Below are positions 42,245 through 51,997 of a stretch of DNA of 64,000 bases, in pieces (positions within the stretch are counted from its first letter, which is position 1; each line of letters begins with the position of its first letter). The stretch is from the NCBI GenBank assembly GCA_015066445.1, contig SVOK01000003.1, positions 50,706 through 114,705 on the forward strand. Reading direction: 5' to 3'. The DNA is from Oscillospiraceae bacterium. GTDB lineage: Bacteria; Bacillota; Clostridia; Oscillospirales; Acutalibacteraceae. The notes under the pieces are model-generated. The model was not told the DNA's origin and made no database searches. It saw only the letters and a program-made list of their open reading frames with translations. The position numbers and the translations under genes were made by a program.

Positions 42245-43108
42245 ATGAGAACAGTAGAAGGATTTAAAGATTACGAGCTTATAGACGCTGATTCAGGCGA
42301 GCGTCTTGAACGTTGGGGCGATGTTATTTTAATTCGTCCCGATCCACAAATAATTTGGTCAGGTAAAAGAAGTGACAACCGTTGGAATACGGCAAACGCA
42401 ATTTATCACCGCTCTAATTCGGGTGGAGGTTATTGGGAAAAGCTTAAAAATGTACCTGATGTATGGAGCGTTTCTTATAACGAGCTCACATTCAGATTAA
42501 AGCCTATGGGCTTTAAGCATACGGGACTTTTTCCCGAACAGGCGGTCAATTGGAGTCTGGCGGACGAGCTTATAAAAAAAGCTGATAGAGAAATTTCTGT
42601 CCTTAACCTTTTTGCTTACACAGGCGGCGCTACGGTGGCCTGCCTTAAAGCAGGAGCCAAGGTTACTCATGTTGATGCTTCAAAGGGTATGGTACAGTGG
42701 GCAAAGGAAAATGCGGTGGCAAGCGGCGTTGCAGATAAAAATGTGCGTTGGCTTGTGGACGACTGTATGAAATTTGTTAAAAGAGAACTGCGCCGTGGAA
42801 ATACCTATGACGCTATAATTATGGACCCCCCATCTTACGGCAGAGGACCTGGCGGCGAGGTTTGGAAATTAGAGCAGCAGCTTGGAGAATTGCTTAGTGA
42901 AACAGGTAAACTTCTTTCAAAGGACGCTATTTTCTTCTTCCTTAACTCATATACAGGCGGCCTTTCGCCTACAATACTTAACTATATGGTAAAACGCTAT
43001 GTAGCAGGGGACAGAGGCGGAGAAATATTTACCGACGAAATAGGTCTTTATGTTACCGATAAGGGGATTTCGCTTCCTTGCGGAAATACAACTGTCTGGA
43101 AAAGATGA
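42245..43108 (+). CDS. Class I SAM-dependent methyltransferase, RlmI/K-like
   Basis: 287 residues. VLNLFAYTGGATVACLKAGAKVTHVDASKG is the SAM-binding loop and acidic end of strand 2; IIMDPPSYGRGPGGEVW is the DPPS/T catalytic motif of RlmI-like N-methyl or C5-cytosine rRNA methyltransferases (COG1092 group). It lacks the N-terminal PUA domain of RlmI. The target is probably rRNA but not proven. It lies 11 bases after ruvB and three bases before ecfA1, so it is part of the same long operon. Confidence 0.85.
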   Translation: MRTVEGFKDYELIDADSGERLERWGDVILIRPDPQIIWSGKRSDNRWNTANAIYHRSNSGGGYWEKLKNVPDVWSVSYNELTFRLKPMGFKHTGLFPEQAVNWSLADELIKKADREISVLNLFAYTGGATVACLKAGAKVTHVDASKGMVQWAKENAVASGVADKNVRWLVDDCMKFVKRELRRGNTYDAIIMDPPSYGRGPGGEVWKLEQQLGELLSETGKLLSKDAIFFFLNSYTGGLSPTILNYMVKRYVAGDRGGEIFTDEIGLYVTDKGISLPCGNTTVWKR

Positions 43109-43111
43109 TAA

Positions 43112-43963
43112 ATGAATAATTTAATTGAAATTAAAAATGTAACCTATGAATATACCGAGGAAGACTCGGTTTATGCTGCAGTAAAGGATTTAAGCCTTGA
43201 TATAGAGAAGGGTAGCTTTACTGTAATACTCGGTCATAACGGCTCGGGTAAGTCCACCTTGGCAAAGCTGATTAACGGTCTTAATAAGCCCACCTTTGGC
43301 GATGTTATTGTGGACGGTATAAATACCAAGGACGAGGAAACCGAGCTTACTGTTAAGCGAAAGGTTGGAATGGTTTTCCAAAATCCTGATAATCAGCTTA
43401 TTGCTTCTGTGGTGGAGGAAGATGTAGCTTTTGGACCTGAAAATTTAGGACTCGAGCCACAAGAGATAAGACTGCGTGTTGATGAGGCTTTAAAGGCGGT
43501 TGATATGTATGAATTCAGAAAATCAACTCCTCACAGACTCTCGGGCGGACAAAAGCAACGAATTGCAATAGCAGGCATTATCGCAATGGAGCCGGAGTGT
43601 CTCGTATTGGACGAGCCTACCGCAATGTTGGACCCAAAAGGCAGAGCCGAGATTATTAATACTCTTTTAAAGCTCAACCGTGAAAAGGGGATTACCGTTG
43701 TGCTTATAACCCACTATATGGAGGAGGCCGAAAAGGCTGACAGGGTTGTGGTTATGAATGACGGTGTTATCATTGATGACGGTGTGCCTAAGGAAATATT
43801 CAAAAATGTGGAAAAGCTCAAAGCAGTGGGGCTTGATGTTCCGCAGACTACCGAGCTTTTATATGAGCTTCATAAAAACGGATTTAATATAAATACAAAT
43901 GTAATTTCTATAGAAGAAGCAGCCGATGAAATTATAAGCGCGCTTCATTTGGAGGAACATTAA
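43112..43963 (+). CDS. ecfA1: Energy-coupling factor transporter ATPase EcfA1
   Basis: 283 residues. Walker [10 protein letters not shown] from residue 41, Q-loop [27 protein letters not shown] (the EcfA hallmark), signature [13 protein letters not shown], Walker [12 protein letters not shown] and switch [10 protein letters not shown]. With EcfA2 and EcfT it powers vitamin uptake by separate S components encoded elsewhere. Followed by ecfA2 after one base. Confidence 0.96.
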   Translation: MNNLIEIKNVTYEYTEEDSVYAAVKDLSLDIEKGSFTVILGHNGSGKSTLAKLINGLNKPTFGDVIVDGINTKDEETELTVKRKVGMVFQNPDNQLIASVVEEDVAFGPENLGLEPQEIRLRVDEALKAVDMYEFRKSTPHRLSGGQKQRIAIAGIIAMEPECLVLDEPTAMLDPKGRAEIINTLLKLNREKGITVVLITHYMEEAEKADRVVVMNDGVIIDDGVPKEIFKNVEKLKAVGLDVPQTTELLYELHKNGFNINTNVISIEEAADEIISALHLEEH

Positions 43964-43964
43964 T

Positions 43965-44828
43965 TTGGCAATTTTAGAGGTAAAAAATCTTACCCATACC
44001 TATAGTGAAAACAGCGCCTTTATAAATGACGCCGTAAGTGATGTGAGCTTTACGGTTGAAAAGGGCGAAATAATCGGTATCATAGGGCATACAGGCTCAG
44101 GGAAATCGACTTTAGTCCAACATCTTAACGGGCTTTTAAAGCCGACGGTGGGTACTGTGCTTTTTGAGGATACCGATATCTGGGAAAAACCTAAAGAAAT
44201 CAGAAAAATACGCTCTAAAGTGGGACTCGTTTTCCAGTATCCCGAATATCAGCTCTTTGAAGAAACTGTATTCAAGGATATTTGCTTTGGACCTAAAAAT
44301 ATGGGGCTTTCAGGCGATGAGCTTAAAGAGCGTGTGCTTGAAATTTGCAAAATCGTGGGAGTGAGGGAAGAATATTTCCAGAAATCCCCCTTTGATTTAT
44401 CGGGCGGTGAGAAACGCCGTGTAGCAATAGCAGGCGTTATGGCAATGCGACCAGAGGTTATTGTTTTTGATGAGCCTACCGCAGGTCTTGACCCCTCGGG
44501 CAGAGAAAATGTGATGCAAATAATCAAGGATTACCGTGAAGCTACGGGGGCTACTGTTATTATAATTTCCCACAGTATGGAGGATATGGCTTCCTTAGTG
44601 GATAAAATCCTTGTTATGAACAAGGGCAGACTTTATATGTTTGATACTGTTGAAAATGTTTTCAGCAAGAAAGAAGAGCTTGAAAGCATCGGCCTTAATG
44701 TGCCTATTGTGACACGTGTGTTTTTAGAGCTTAAAAGAAAAGGCATTGACATTGACACTAATGTTTTTACTGTTCAAAGGGCGATTGAGGTTTTAAATTC
44801 CCTGAAAGAAGGTAATGGAAATGCTTAA
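43965..44828 (+). CDS. ecfA2: Energy-coupling factor transporter ATPase EcfA2
   Basis: 287 residues. Walker A GHTGSGKST from residue 41, LVFQYPEYQLFEETVFKDICFGPKNMG, signature LSGGEKRRVAIAG and VFDEPTAGLD. TTG start at 43965, seven bases after GGAGGAA. Heterodimer partner of EcfA1; overlaps the ecfT start by eight bases. Confidence 0.96.
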   Translation: MAILEVKNLTHTYSENSAFINDAVSDVSFTVEKGEIIGIIGHTGSGKSTLVQHLNGLLKPTVGTVLFEDTDIWEKPKEIRKIRSKVGLVFQYPEYQLFEETVFKDICFGPKNMGLSGDELKERVLEICKIVGVREEYFQKSPFDLSGGEKRRVAIAGVMAMRPEVIVFDEPTAGLDPSGRENVMQIIKDYREATGATVIIISHSMEDMASLVDKILVMNKGRLYMFDTVENVFSKKEELESIGLNVPIVTRVFLELKRKGIDIDTNVFTVQRAIEVLNSLKEGNGNA

Positions 44829-45630
44829 AGATATTACCTTTGGTCAGTATTATGACTGTAAATCCTTACTTCACAGACTTGATGCCAGAATAAAAATTAT
44901 TTTGATGATAATTTTTATTGTTTTTATTTTCATTTCTAAAAATATTTTTTCATTGCTTTTTGCTGCAATGAGCGTTTTTGCTATTACTATAATAAGCAGA
45001 GTTCCTTTTAAACTTTATCTTAAAAATATGAAAGCGATTTTACCCGTTCTTATTTTTACGGCAGTAATCAATATTTTTTATGGTGACGGCGGTAAGGTTT
45101 TAGTTCATTTTTGGGTTATTGAAATTACTACAGCAGGGCTTTACAGGTCTTTCTTTATGGCGCTGAGAATTTTGTTGCTTATCTTTATAAGCTCAGCTCT
45201 CACTTATACAACAACCCCAAACGATTTAACAGATGCCATCGAGTCTCTTTTGAGTCCGCTTAAATTTATAGGTCTTAAAAGTGCGGTGCATACTCTTGCT
45301 ATGATGATGACCATAGCCCTTAGATTTATTCCAACTCTTATTGAAGAAGCGGAAAAGATTATGAATGCGCAAAAGGCAAGGGGAGCTGACCTTGAGAGCG
45401 GCGGACTTTTAGACAGAATAAAGGCGCTTATTCCAATTCTTATTCCGTTGCTGATGTCGGCTGTAAGACGAGCCTATGAGCTTGCAGAAGCTATGGAATG
45501 CCGTTGCTATAACGGAGGCGAGGGTAAGACCAGAATGAAGCAAATGCATCTTAAAAAGGCGGATTTGTTTTCATTTATCGTGGTTGCTTTAATGTGTGGC
45601 TCGATAGTTGCATTAAATATTTTACTTTAA
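44821..45630 (+). CDS. ecfT: Energy-coupling factor transmembrane protein EcfT
   Basis: About 269 residues with some six membrane segments and the two ATPase-contact motifs, AQKARGADLESGG and AEAMECRCYNGG (the A-R-G pattern of EcfT). It joins the ATPase pair to substrate-binding S proteins. I chose ATG 44821, eight bases from GAAAGAAGG; ATG 44815 is too close to that site. Completes the ecfA1-A2-T set. Confidence 0.94.
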   Translation: MLKDITFGQYYDCKSLLHRLDARIKIILMIIFIVFIFISKNIFSLLFAAMSVFAITIISRVPFKLYLKNMKAILPVLIFTAVINIFYGDGGKVLVHFWVIEITTAGLYRSFFMALRILLLIFISSALTYTTTPNDLTDAIESLLSPLKFIGLKSAVHTLAMMMTIALRFIPTLIEEAEKIMNAQKARGADLESGGLLDRIKALIPILIPLLMSAVRRAYELAEAMECRCYNGGEGKTRMKQMHLKKADLFSFIVVALMCGSIVALNILL

Positions 45631-45645
45631 AAGGAGAGGTGCCGT

Positions 45646-46380
45646 ATGAAAAGAATATTACTTACTATAAGCTATGACGGCACCGCCTATCACGGCTGGC
45701 AAATTCAGCCTAACGGTATTACTGTTCAACAGGTTTTGCAGGAGTCATTGCAAAAATTACTTGGCAAATTCACAGGGGTCACAGGCTGCAGCAGAACAGA
45801 TGCAGGGGTTCACGCAAATGAATTCTGTTGTCATCTTGACTGTGATGAAAATATTCCGGATACTGCTTTTTTGAGAGGACTTAATTCATTTTTGCCCTCG
45901 GATATAGCAGTTAAGGCTTGCAAAGAGGTTTCACCCGATTTCCATGCAAGATATAACGCTAAGGGTAAAACCTATGTTTATAAAATTTTAAACGGCGGTA
46001 TTAAAGACCCTTTTTTGTCAAGATATGTCTGGAATATTGAAAGAAAGCTCGATACTGATAAAATGAACGAATTCTGCAAAAGAACAGTGGGTACGCATGA
46101 TTTTTATGCCTTCTCTTCAAGCGGCAGAACTGTTGAGGATACAGTCAGAACAGTTAGTGAATGTTATACCGAGCGTAACGGAGATTTGGTAACCCTTACT
46201 GTTACTGCTAACGGATTTTTATATAATATGGTGAGAATAATCGTGGGTACTGCGGTCGAGGTTTCGGACGGTAGGATAGACCCGTTAAGCACCGAGGATA
46301 TGTTCGTTAAAAAGGATAGAGAGCTTGCTGGTATTACAGCTCCGCCTATGGGGCTTATACTTCAAAAAGTGCATTATTAA
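45646..46380 (+). CDS. truA: tRNA pseudouridine synthase A
   Basis: 244 residues, the normal length. Catalytic Asp52 in CSRTDAGVHA, plus YDGTAYHGWQIQ, NARYNAKGKTYVYKI-like strand and FLYNMVRIIVGT near the C-terminus. It makes pseudouridine at positions 38-40 of tRNA anticodon arms. AAGGAGAGG precedes its ATG, 15 bases after ecfT; this ecfA-ecfA-ecfT-truA order is common in Firmicutes. Confidence 0.96.
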   Translation: MKRILLTISYDGTAYHGWQIQPNGITVQQVLQESLQKLLGKFTGVTGCSRTDAGVHANEFCCHLDCDENIPDTAFLRGLNSFLPSDIAVKACKEVSPDFHARYNAKGKTYVYKILNGGIKDPFLSRYVWNIERKLDTDKMNEFCKRTVGTHDFYAFSSSGRTVEDTVRTVSECYTERNGDLVTLTVTANGFLYNMVRIIVGTAVEVSDGRIDPLSTEDMFVKKDRELAGITAPPMGLILQKVHY

Positions 46381-46404
46381 ATAGAATTTTTAAGGTGATT
46401 TTAA

Positions 46405-47685
46405 ATGCCCGATTATAAAAAAAGAAAACATAATAAGCTTTTTTCAGCTCCTGCTAAGGTTCAAAAATCAAGAATTAAATCAAAAACGCAGTCGGAAGAT
46501 ATAAAAATGTCTTCAAGCAAAAGAAGTGGGGACGAAAGTAATTCTTCGGGTATGAAGGTAGTTAAGGGCAGAAAGCTTGAAAACAAGAGAAAATTTAAGG
46601 CTTTTGCGATTGCTGCTTCTGCAATACTTATAGTTGTTTTGCTTTTCCAGATAATACTTCCTGCAGGAATTATAGAAGGTATTTCTTCTGCTATAGCCCT
46701 TGTGGGTACAGGCAGTTATCCAATAGAACTCGGCGGCACAGAAACTGTTAATACTGTTTCAAAAGGCTCTTATTATTACGTTCTTTCTAATACAGATATA
46801 GCTGCATTTAATAATTCGGGTAAATCGCTTTTCAGCTTTACACATGGTTATGAAAATCCTGTTTTAAAGGTCAGCTCCACACGTGCAATGGTTTTTGAGC
46901 AGGGCGGAAATGAGGCTCTGATTTTTGATTTGAATGGTCTTAAGACCACTGCAAAAACCGAGAAATCTATTATTACGGGAGCGGTTTCGGATTCGGGCAG
47001 ATATGCATTGGTTACATTATCTGATAAATACGCTTCTGCGGTTACGGTTTACGATAAAAAGGATAACGCTGTTTATGAGTGGTATTCGGCTGAAAACACG
47101 GTTAATAATGTGGCAGTTTCTCCGAACGGCAAAAAAATTGCGGTTTCCTCTTTTAATGCCAATGGCGGTCAGTTTAATACAACCCTTAGTGTACTCAATT
47201 TTAAATCTGCCGACCCTGAATTCAGCGAGACCTTTAATAATTTGCTGATATATAATATAGACAGCTCGTTTAAAAGCGGTTTTACTGTTATTACCGAGAA
47301 TAATATCAAATTTATAAAATGGCATAAATATAAGCAAGAAACTTATAAAAACGATTATGCCACCTCTGTTTTCAGAACAGGACCTAATGGTTGCGTTGCA
47401 GTCTTTAACCGTGAAAGCGATAAAACAGATAACCGAATAGCTGTTTTTTCTAAAAGCGGAAAGCTTACAGCAGAATTCAACTATAAGGGAATTGTAAGTG
47501 ATATTGCGGTGAGGGGTAATCATATTTATTGTATGAGCGACACTGAAATTTTCCTGCTTGATAAATCGGGTAAGGTTTTAAGGAGTGCTTCGTGCGGATT
47601 TGGTGCAGTAAGGCTTAATGTTGCTTCAACAAATTCGGTAATAGTTCTTACTGATAATAAAATCGAAAAGCTTGGCTTGGAATAA
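46405..47685 (+). CDS. DUF5711-type membrane-anchored beta-propeller protein
   Basis: 426 residues. A basic, disordered N-terminus (KKRKHNKLFSAPAKVQKS), one membrane helix at about 70-92 and an outside domain of repeated propeller strands (YVLSNTDIAAFNNSGKSLFSF, VSPNGKKIAVSSFNANGGQ, GNHIYCMSDTEIFLLDKSG). I assign it to DUF5711, a family of unknown function in Clostridia. Next to a CvpA gene with a 15-base gap, so the two may share a role at the cell envelope. Confidence 0.78.
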   Translation: MPDYKKRKHNKLFSAPAKVQKSRIKSKTQSEDIKMSSSKRSGDESNSSGMKVVKGRKLENKRKFKAFAIAASAILIVVLLFQIILPAGIIEGISSAIALVGTGSYPIELGGTETVNTVSKGSYYYVLSNTDIAAFNNSGKSLFSFTHGYENPVLKVSSTRAMVFEQGGNEALIFDLNGLKTTAKTEKSIITGAVSDSGRYALVTLSDKYASAVTVYDKKDNAVYEWYSAENTVNNVAVSPNGKKIAVSSFNANGGQFNTTLSVLNFKSADPEFSETFNNLLIYNIDSSFKSGFTVITENNIKFIKWHKYKQETYKNDYATSVFRTGPNGCVAVFNRESDKTDNRIAVFSKSGKLTAEFNYKGIVSDIAVRGNHIYCMSDTEIFLLDKSGKVLRSASCGFGAVRLNVASTNSVIVLTDNKIEKLGLE

Positions 47686-47700
47686 GGGTAGGTAGTATAA

Positions 47701-48378
47701 GTGGTAATAATACTTGATTTAATATTAGTAGCTATTATAATAGTATCAGTTATAATCTCTGCAAAGAGGGGCTTTGTAAAGGTTTTTGTTGAAACGGTTG
47801 GTTTTGTTGCGGCAGTTATATTAGCGTTCACAATTAGTACACCATTAGCAGAGCTGACTTATGATAAAATAATAGAGCCGCCGGTTGTAAAAGCGGCGGT
47901 TAATGCTGCAGAAGACAACGCACAGGCAGATATTAAGAGCACTTTGCCTGAATTTTTGGTGGATAATAAGCTTTTTGCTGATACTGTTGATACTTTTGCA
48001 GAAAAATTTAATGAACATATATCAGATGGAGCGGAAACGGCTGTCAAAACTGCTTCACGTGATGTTGTAAGACCGATTACAGTTAAAATTATCGGGTTGT
48101 TTTACTCTATAATTTTACTTGTGATTTTAATGATTATTGTAAAATTCTTAGCAAAGCTTTTAAACAGTCTGTTTTCGTTCAGTATAGTGGGCACATTAAA
48201 CCATATACTCGGCGGCTTTGTTGGAGTTTTCAAAGGAATAATAATATCTATGATATTCTGTATGATTATTTCTTTGCTTATTTATTTCACAGGAAAAGGT
48301 ATATGGATTTTCAGTATAGAAAATATCAGCAATTCATTTATTTTTAAGTTTTTTACGGAATTTATTTCGATAAAATAA
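47701..48378 (+). CDS. CvpA family membrane protein
   Basis: 225 residues, four membrane segments. The start IILDLILVAIIIVSVIISAKRGFVKVFVETVGFVAAVIL is the CvpA signature, and the C-terminal half (IVGTLNHILGGFVGVFKGIIISMIFCMI) also fits. The family is linked to colicin V production in E. coli and to envelope processes elsewhere; the exact role is not known. GTG start at 47701, after GGGTAGG. Confidence 0.85.
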   Translation: MVIILDLILVAIIIVSVIISAKRGFVKVFVETVGFVAAVILAFTISTPLAELTYDKIIEPPVVKAAVNAAEDNAQADIKSTLPEFLVDNKLFADTVDTFAEKFNEHISDGAETAVKTASRDVVRPITVKIIGLFYSIILLVILMIIVKFLAKLLNSLFSFSIVGTLNHILGGFVGVFKGIIISMIFCMIISLLIYFTGKGIWIFSIENISNSFIFKFFTEFISIK

Positions 48379-48407
48379 TATATAGTTTTTTCAAGGAGTT
48401 CTAAAAA

Positions 48408-50699
48408 ATGAAGCTTTGTTCAAAGTGTAAAAAGCGCCCTGCTGTGGTGTTTATGTCGGATATGTCTAATCCTAATGCAGAGCCTAACGGTCTTTGCCTT
48501 GTTTGCGCTAAGGAGCTTGGTATAAAGCCAGTTGACGATATGCTCAAAAGAATGAATATATCTGATGAGGATATAGAGCAGATGAGTGAGCAGTTTATGG
48601 ACCTAATGAGTATGGACGATATAGATGATGCCGCATTGAATGATGAGACCTTTGATTTGGGTACTGCTCCCGCAATGCCGCTTATCAATAAGCTTTTCGG
48701 CAATTTGGGTGGTGGCGAGGCTAAAACCGAAAAGGGCGAGGAAAAGGCAGATAATAAAGAAAAGCCCAAAAAGAAGCGCCGCAGATTTATGGAGCAATAC
48801 TGCACTAATCTTACCGAAAAAGCAAGAAACGGTCAGATAGATATTATTATCGGCCGTGATAAAGAGCTTTACCGCACGATACAGATTTTATCCCGCAGAA
48901 GTAAAAACAACCCTTGCCTTATTGGTGAGCCGGGTGTTGGTAAAACAGCTATTGCAGAGGGTCTTGCTTTGCAGATAGCTAACGGAACAGCTCCTGCAAG
49001 GCTGCTTGATAAAGAAATTTTCTTGCTTGACCTTACTGGACTTGTGGCTGGCACTCAGTTCAGAGGTCAGTTTGAAAGCCGTGTTAAGGGCTTGGTTGAA
49101 GAAATTAAGGAAGCCGGAAATGTAATCCTGTTTATTGATGAAATTCATAATCTTGTGGGTGCGGGTGACTCTGCTGAGGGCTCAATGAATGCGGCTAATA
49201 TTTTAAAGCCCGCTTTATCCCGTGGTGAAATTCAGGTTATAGGTGCTACTACCTTTAAAGAATACCGCAAATATATCGAAAAGGATGCCGCTCTTGAACG
49301 CCGCTTCCAGCCCGTTACCATTGAAGAGCCTTCAATTAAAGAGGCCGAGAAAATTCTTATGGGAGTTAAGGGTTATTATGAAGGCTTCCACAATGTTGTA
49401 ATTCCTGAAAGTATTGTTAAAAAGGCAGTAATTCTTTCGGAAAGATATGTAACTGACAGATATTTGCCCGATAAGGCAATAGATCTGCTTGATGAAGCCT
49501 GTGCCTGCGCAAGCCTTGAAAACAAAGCTATTGATGAGCTTTGCCTTGCAAATAAAAAGGTTGCCGAATGCTCGATTAAGCTTGAAGAATTAGAGGCAGA
49601 GGTTGAAAATCCTGATTATGAAAAGCAGGCACTTATAAAGGCTGATCTGGAAAAGTACAAAAAACAGGCAGAAGCCCTTTATGAGCCGGCTTCCAATAAT
49701 ACCGTTACTGATATGGATATTGCTAAGGTAATCGAGCTTTGGACAGGTATTCCCGCAACAAAGGTGCAGGAAAGTGACCTTAAAAAGTTATCTGAGTTGG
49801 AAGATAAGCTTAATAAACAGATAATCGGTCAAGGTGAGGCTACAAAGCTTGTTGCAGCTGCAGTTAAACGTTCACGTGTTAAAACAGGCAAGCTTCAAAG
49901 ACCTGCTTCCTTTATCTTTGTGGGTCCCACAGGTGTTGGTAAAACTCAGCTTGTTAAGGTGCTTTCAGAACAGCTTTTTGATACTCCCGAAACTCTTATC
50001 AGACTTGATATGTCTGAGTTTATGGAAAAGCATTCTGTATCAAGAATAATAGGAGCGCCTCCCGGATATGTGGGCTATGATGAGGCAGGTCAGCTTACCG
50101 AAAAGGTAAGAAGAAAGCCTTATTCGGTAGTGCTTTTTGATGAGATTGAAAAAGCTCACCCTGATGTGCTTAATATTATGCTTCAAATTCTTGATGACGG
50201 TAGAATTACCGATGCGCAAGGAAGAACGGTTAATTTTGAAAACACGATTATTGTTATGACCTCGAATGCAGGTAGTGACAGAAGTGAAAATCTTTTGGGC
50301 TTTGGCAAAACTGTTGCAGATGCTTCAAAAGAAAAAGCATTAAAAGCGCTTGAAGGATTTTTGAGACCCGAGTTTTTGGCACGTGTTGATGAAATTGTGG
50401 TTTTCTCTCCTTTAAGCGAGGATGCTCTTTCTAAAATAGCCGCATTAATGCTTGATGAGCTTAAAGAGGCTTTGTCCGAAAAACTTATTGAACTCAGCTA
50501 CAATGATGGTGCCTGCAAGTATTTAGCTCAAAAATGTGCAGGAGGTAAAAGGGGAGCCAGAGAACTTCGGAATTATATCCGCCGTGAAATTGAAGCTAAG
50601 ATAGTAGATATTGTGATAGATAATCCAGAGGGAAGTATCAGCACAGTCTCTGTAACTGCTAAAAACGGAGAGCTTGATATTAGTTTTAAAAAGGCATAA
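48408..50699 (+). CDS. ClpE-like ATP-dependent protein unfoldase
   Basis: 763 residues. The N-terminus has a zinc finger of four cysteines (LCSKCKKRPAVVF, LCLVCAKELG) and an acidic linker in place of the usual Clp-N repeats, as in ClpE. Two AAA+ modules follow: Walker A GEPGVGKT at 173-180 and GPTGVGKT from 506, with Walker B FIDEIHN and FDEIEKAHPDVL. LGF in ENLLGFGKT is in the place of the ClpP-docking loop, so it likely feeds ClpP. UVR-like sequence is in the linker between modules (LANKKVAECSIKLEELEAEV). No CIRCE or CtsR site was evident upstream. AAGGAG precedes the ATG. Confidence 0.9.
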   Translation: MKLCSKCKKRPAVVFMSDMSNPNAEPNGLCLVCAKELGIKPVDDMLKRMNISDEDIEQMSEQFMDLMSMDDIDDAALNDETFDLGTAPAMPLINKLFGNLGGGEAKTEKGEEKADNKEKPKKKRRRFMEQYCTNLTEKARNGQIDIIIGRDKELYRTIQILSRRSKNNPCLIGEPGVGKTAIAEGLALQIANGTAPARLLDKEIFLLDLTGLVAGTQFRGQFESRVKGLVEEIKEAGNVILFIDEIHNLVGAGDSAEGSMNAANILKPALSRGEIQVIGATTFKEYRKYIEKDAALERRFQPVTIEEPSIKEAEKILMGVKGYYEGFHNVVIPESIVKKAVILSERYVTDRYLPDKAIDLLDEACACASLENKAIDELCLANKKVAECSIKLEELEAEVENPDYEKQALIKADLEKYKKQAEALYEPASNNTVTDMDIAKVIELWTGIPATKVQESDLKKLSELEDKLNKQIIGQGEATKLVAAAVKRSRVKTGKLQRPASFIFVGPTGVGKTQLVKVLSEQLFDTPETLIRLDMSEFMEKHSVSRIIGAPPGYVGYDEAGQLTEKVRRKPYSVVLFDEIEKAHPDVLNIMLQILDDGRITDAQGRTVNFENTIIVMTSNAGSDRSENLLGFGKTVADASKEKALKALEGFLRPEFLARVDEIVVFSPLSEDALSKIAALMLDELKEALSEKLIELSYNDGACKYLAQKCAGGKRGARELRNYIRREIEAKIVDIVIDNPEGSISTVSVTAKNGELDISFKKA

Positions 50700-50700
50700 A

Positions 50701-50733
50701 AAATCGGTATGACCAATTTGGTCATACCGATTT
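50701..50733. terminator. Terminator between the clp gene and the DtxR-type gene
   Basis: Perfect 15-pair stem (50701-50715 with 50719-50733) with a three-base loop and T-rich continuation, between convergent genes. Confidence 0.9.
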
Positions 50734-50748
50734 AAGTTTTGTTTTGAA

Positions 50749-51111
50749 TTATTTCTGAGTCTGCCGTTTTATTGCTTCAAATGTGGTTTCGCTTATATGA
50801 TGCTCCATTTTGCAAGCATCATTAGATGCGGTTTCTGGGTCAACACCAATGCTTACAAGGTAATCTGTAAGGATAGTGTGGCGCTCGTAAATCTTTTTGG
50901 CAAGTTCCTCACCTATGGGGGTAAGATGCAAATAACCGTCCTTATCAACAGTTAAAAACTCACCTTTTTTAAGAAGTCCCACCGCACGTGAAACGCTCGG
51001 CTTTGAAAAGCCCATATATTCGGCAACATCAAGAGAACGTACATTGCCTGTCTTTTTGGATAGCAGATAAACTGTTTCAAGATACATTTCGCCCGATTCC
51101 TGTAAATGCAA
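50749..51111 (-). CDS. DtxR/MntR-family metal-dependent regulator
   Basis: 120 residues: winged helix (SLDVAEYMGFSKPSVSRAVGLLKKGEFLTVDKDGYLHLTPIG) and dimer/metal domain (ERHTILTDYLVSIGVDPETASNDACKMEHHIS). The length fits MntR-like proteins without the SH3 domain. Ligand candidates are Glu5/Glu8 in LQESGEMY and the CKMEHH cluster, typical of manganese or iron sensors. TTG start at 51111, nine bases after AAGGAGG; an ATT codon six bases earlier would give the usual ALHLQESGEMY start and cannot be ruled out. Its target genes are not visible here. Confidence 0.85.
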   Translation of the reverse strand: MHLQESGEMYLETVYLLSKKTGNVRSLDVAEYMGFSKPSVSRAVGLLKKGEFLTVDKDGYLHLTPIGEELAKKIYERHTILTDYLVSIGVDPETASNDACKMEHHISETTFEAIKRQTQK

Positions 51112-51147
51112 AGCAATGCACCTCCTTAAAATAATATATGTAGTTAA

Positions 51148-51744
51148 TTATTCTTCAATGATAAAATCAAAGAATCTGTTATGTCCCTCACAAGCTGTAA
51201 TACCAATGTGGAATTCATCGGGAATATCAGGATGCTCGCAGGAAACTACGTGACCGCCAATGTCAGCAGTGATGGTCTTGTCCTTAACCTCAACCTTAAT
51301 ATCAACAACCTCATCAGGTGCTACATCAAATTCAAGCTTGCCTATAAGTGTGGGCTTAATGGGACGCTCGGTTCTTTCAGGCCAAGGAATAATATGCCAG
51401 ATGTTTATACCCTTTTCATAAGCTACAACCTCATAGTGAAGCTGGTAGATAGGTGTGCCGTCTTCTTCGTTAATAAAATCATTACAGAAAACAAGCAGGG
51501 GAGCACCGAATTTAACAAAGTTACATTTGGTTGAGAACTTAACACCGCTTTTGTATTTTTTCTTGGTAATCATACTTATATAATCATAAGCAAAAATATC
51601 ATCGTGTCCTGTTTCACCGGGGGTGAAGTTTGCGATGCAGTCTTCAAGCTGAGTGAACTTTTTTCTACCGTTAGCGGAAGGACCGTAAGCATACTTAAAA
51701 TCTTCCAAATTACTTTCTTTTGCATTAAAATTGTAAATTTTCAT
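51148..51744 (-). CDS. Hypothetical beta-rich protein
   Basis: About 198 residues, no signal peptide, no membrane helix. Alternating strands (FSTKCNFVKFGAPLLVFCND, YQLHYEVVAYEKGINIWHIIPW, KLEFDVAPDEVVDIKVEVKDKTITADIGGHVVSCEHP, HIGITACEGHNRFFDFII) resemble a lectin-like sandwich, and the last segment recalls laminin-G-like domains, but I do not assign a family. ATG 51744 follows AGAGGTG. It lies 36 bases ahead of the DtxR-type gene, on the same strand. Confidence 0.6.
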   Translation of the reverse strand: MKIYNFNAKESNLEDFKYAYGPSANGRKKFTQLEDCIANFTPGETGHDDIFAYDYISMITKKKYKSGVKFSTKCNFVKFGAPLLVFCNDFINEEDGTPIYQLHYEVVAYEKGINIWHIIPWPERTERPIKPTLIGKLEFDVAPDEVVDIKVEVKDKTITADIGGHVVSCEHPDIPDEFHIGITACEGHNRFFDFIIEE

Positions 51745-51835
51745 AAAAAACACCTCTGAGTGCGATATTGAATATGTGTATTATATTACAATATTAAAAG
51801 TTTATCAAGTCTTTTCAAAAAAAATTAAAAAATAC

Positions 51836-51864
51836 TTGCAAAATTTTAACTTCTGTGATATAAT
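51836..51864 (+). promoter_or_regulatory. Sigma-A promoter of rpsB-tsf
   Basis: TTGCAA at 51836-51841, 17-base spacer, TATAAT at 51859-51864; mRNA start near 51871. Confidence 0.85.
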
Positions 51865-51870
51865 TTATCA

Positions 51871-51984
51871 GCTATTTATGGAATAGCAAAAAAATAACAC
51901 ACATTCCGTTTTAAATCGGGCAGGTGTCACTCTTTACTACGGGGTGATTTCCGTATCCTTGAACGGGATGGAGGTAAAACCTTA
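51871..51984 (+). promoter_or_regulatory. Structured 5' leader of rpsB
   Basis: About 115 bases lie between the transcription start and the ribosome site. TCAC (51928-51931) with GTGA (51945-51948) and ATCC/GGAT with a six-base loop (51956-51971) can pair. Such leaders are often used for autogenous control by S2; I recognise the general look but cannot prove a known class. Confidence 0.4.
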
Positions 51985-51997
51985 GGAGGAAATTAAA

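Noticed and set aside
48408..50699. ClpC identity
   Set aside because: The N-terminus is a Cys4 zinc finger with a short linker instead of the double Clp-N repeat, so ClpE-like is the better call.
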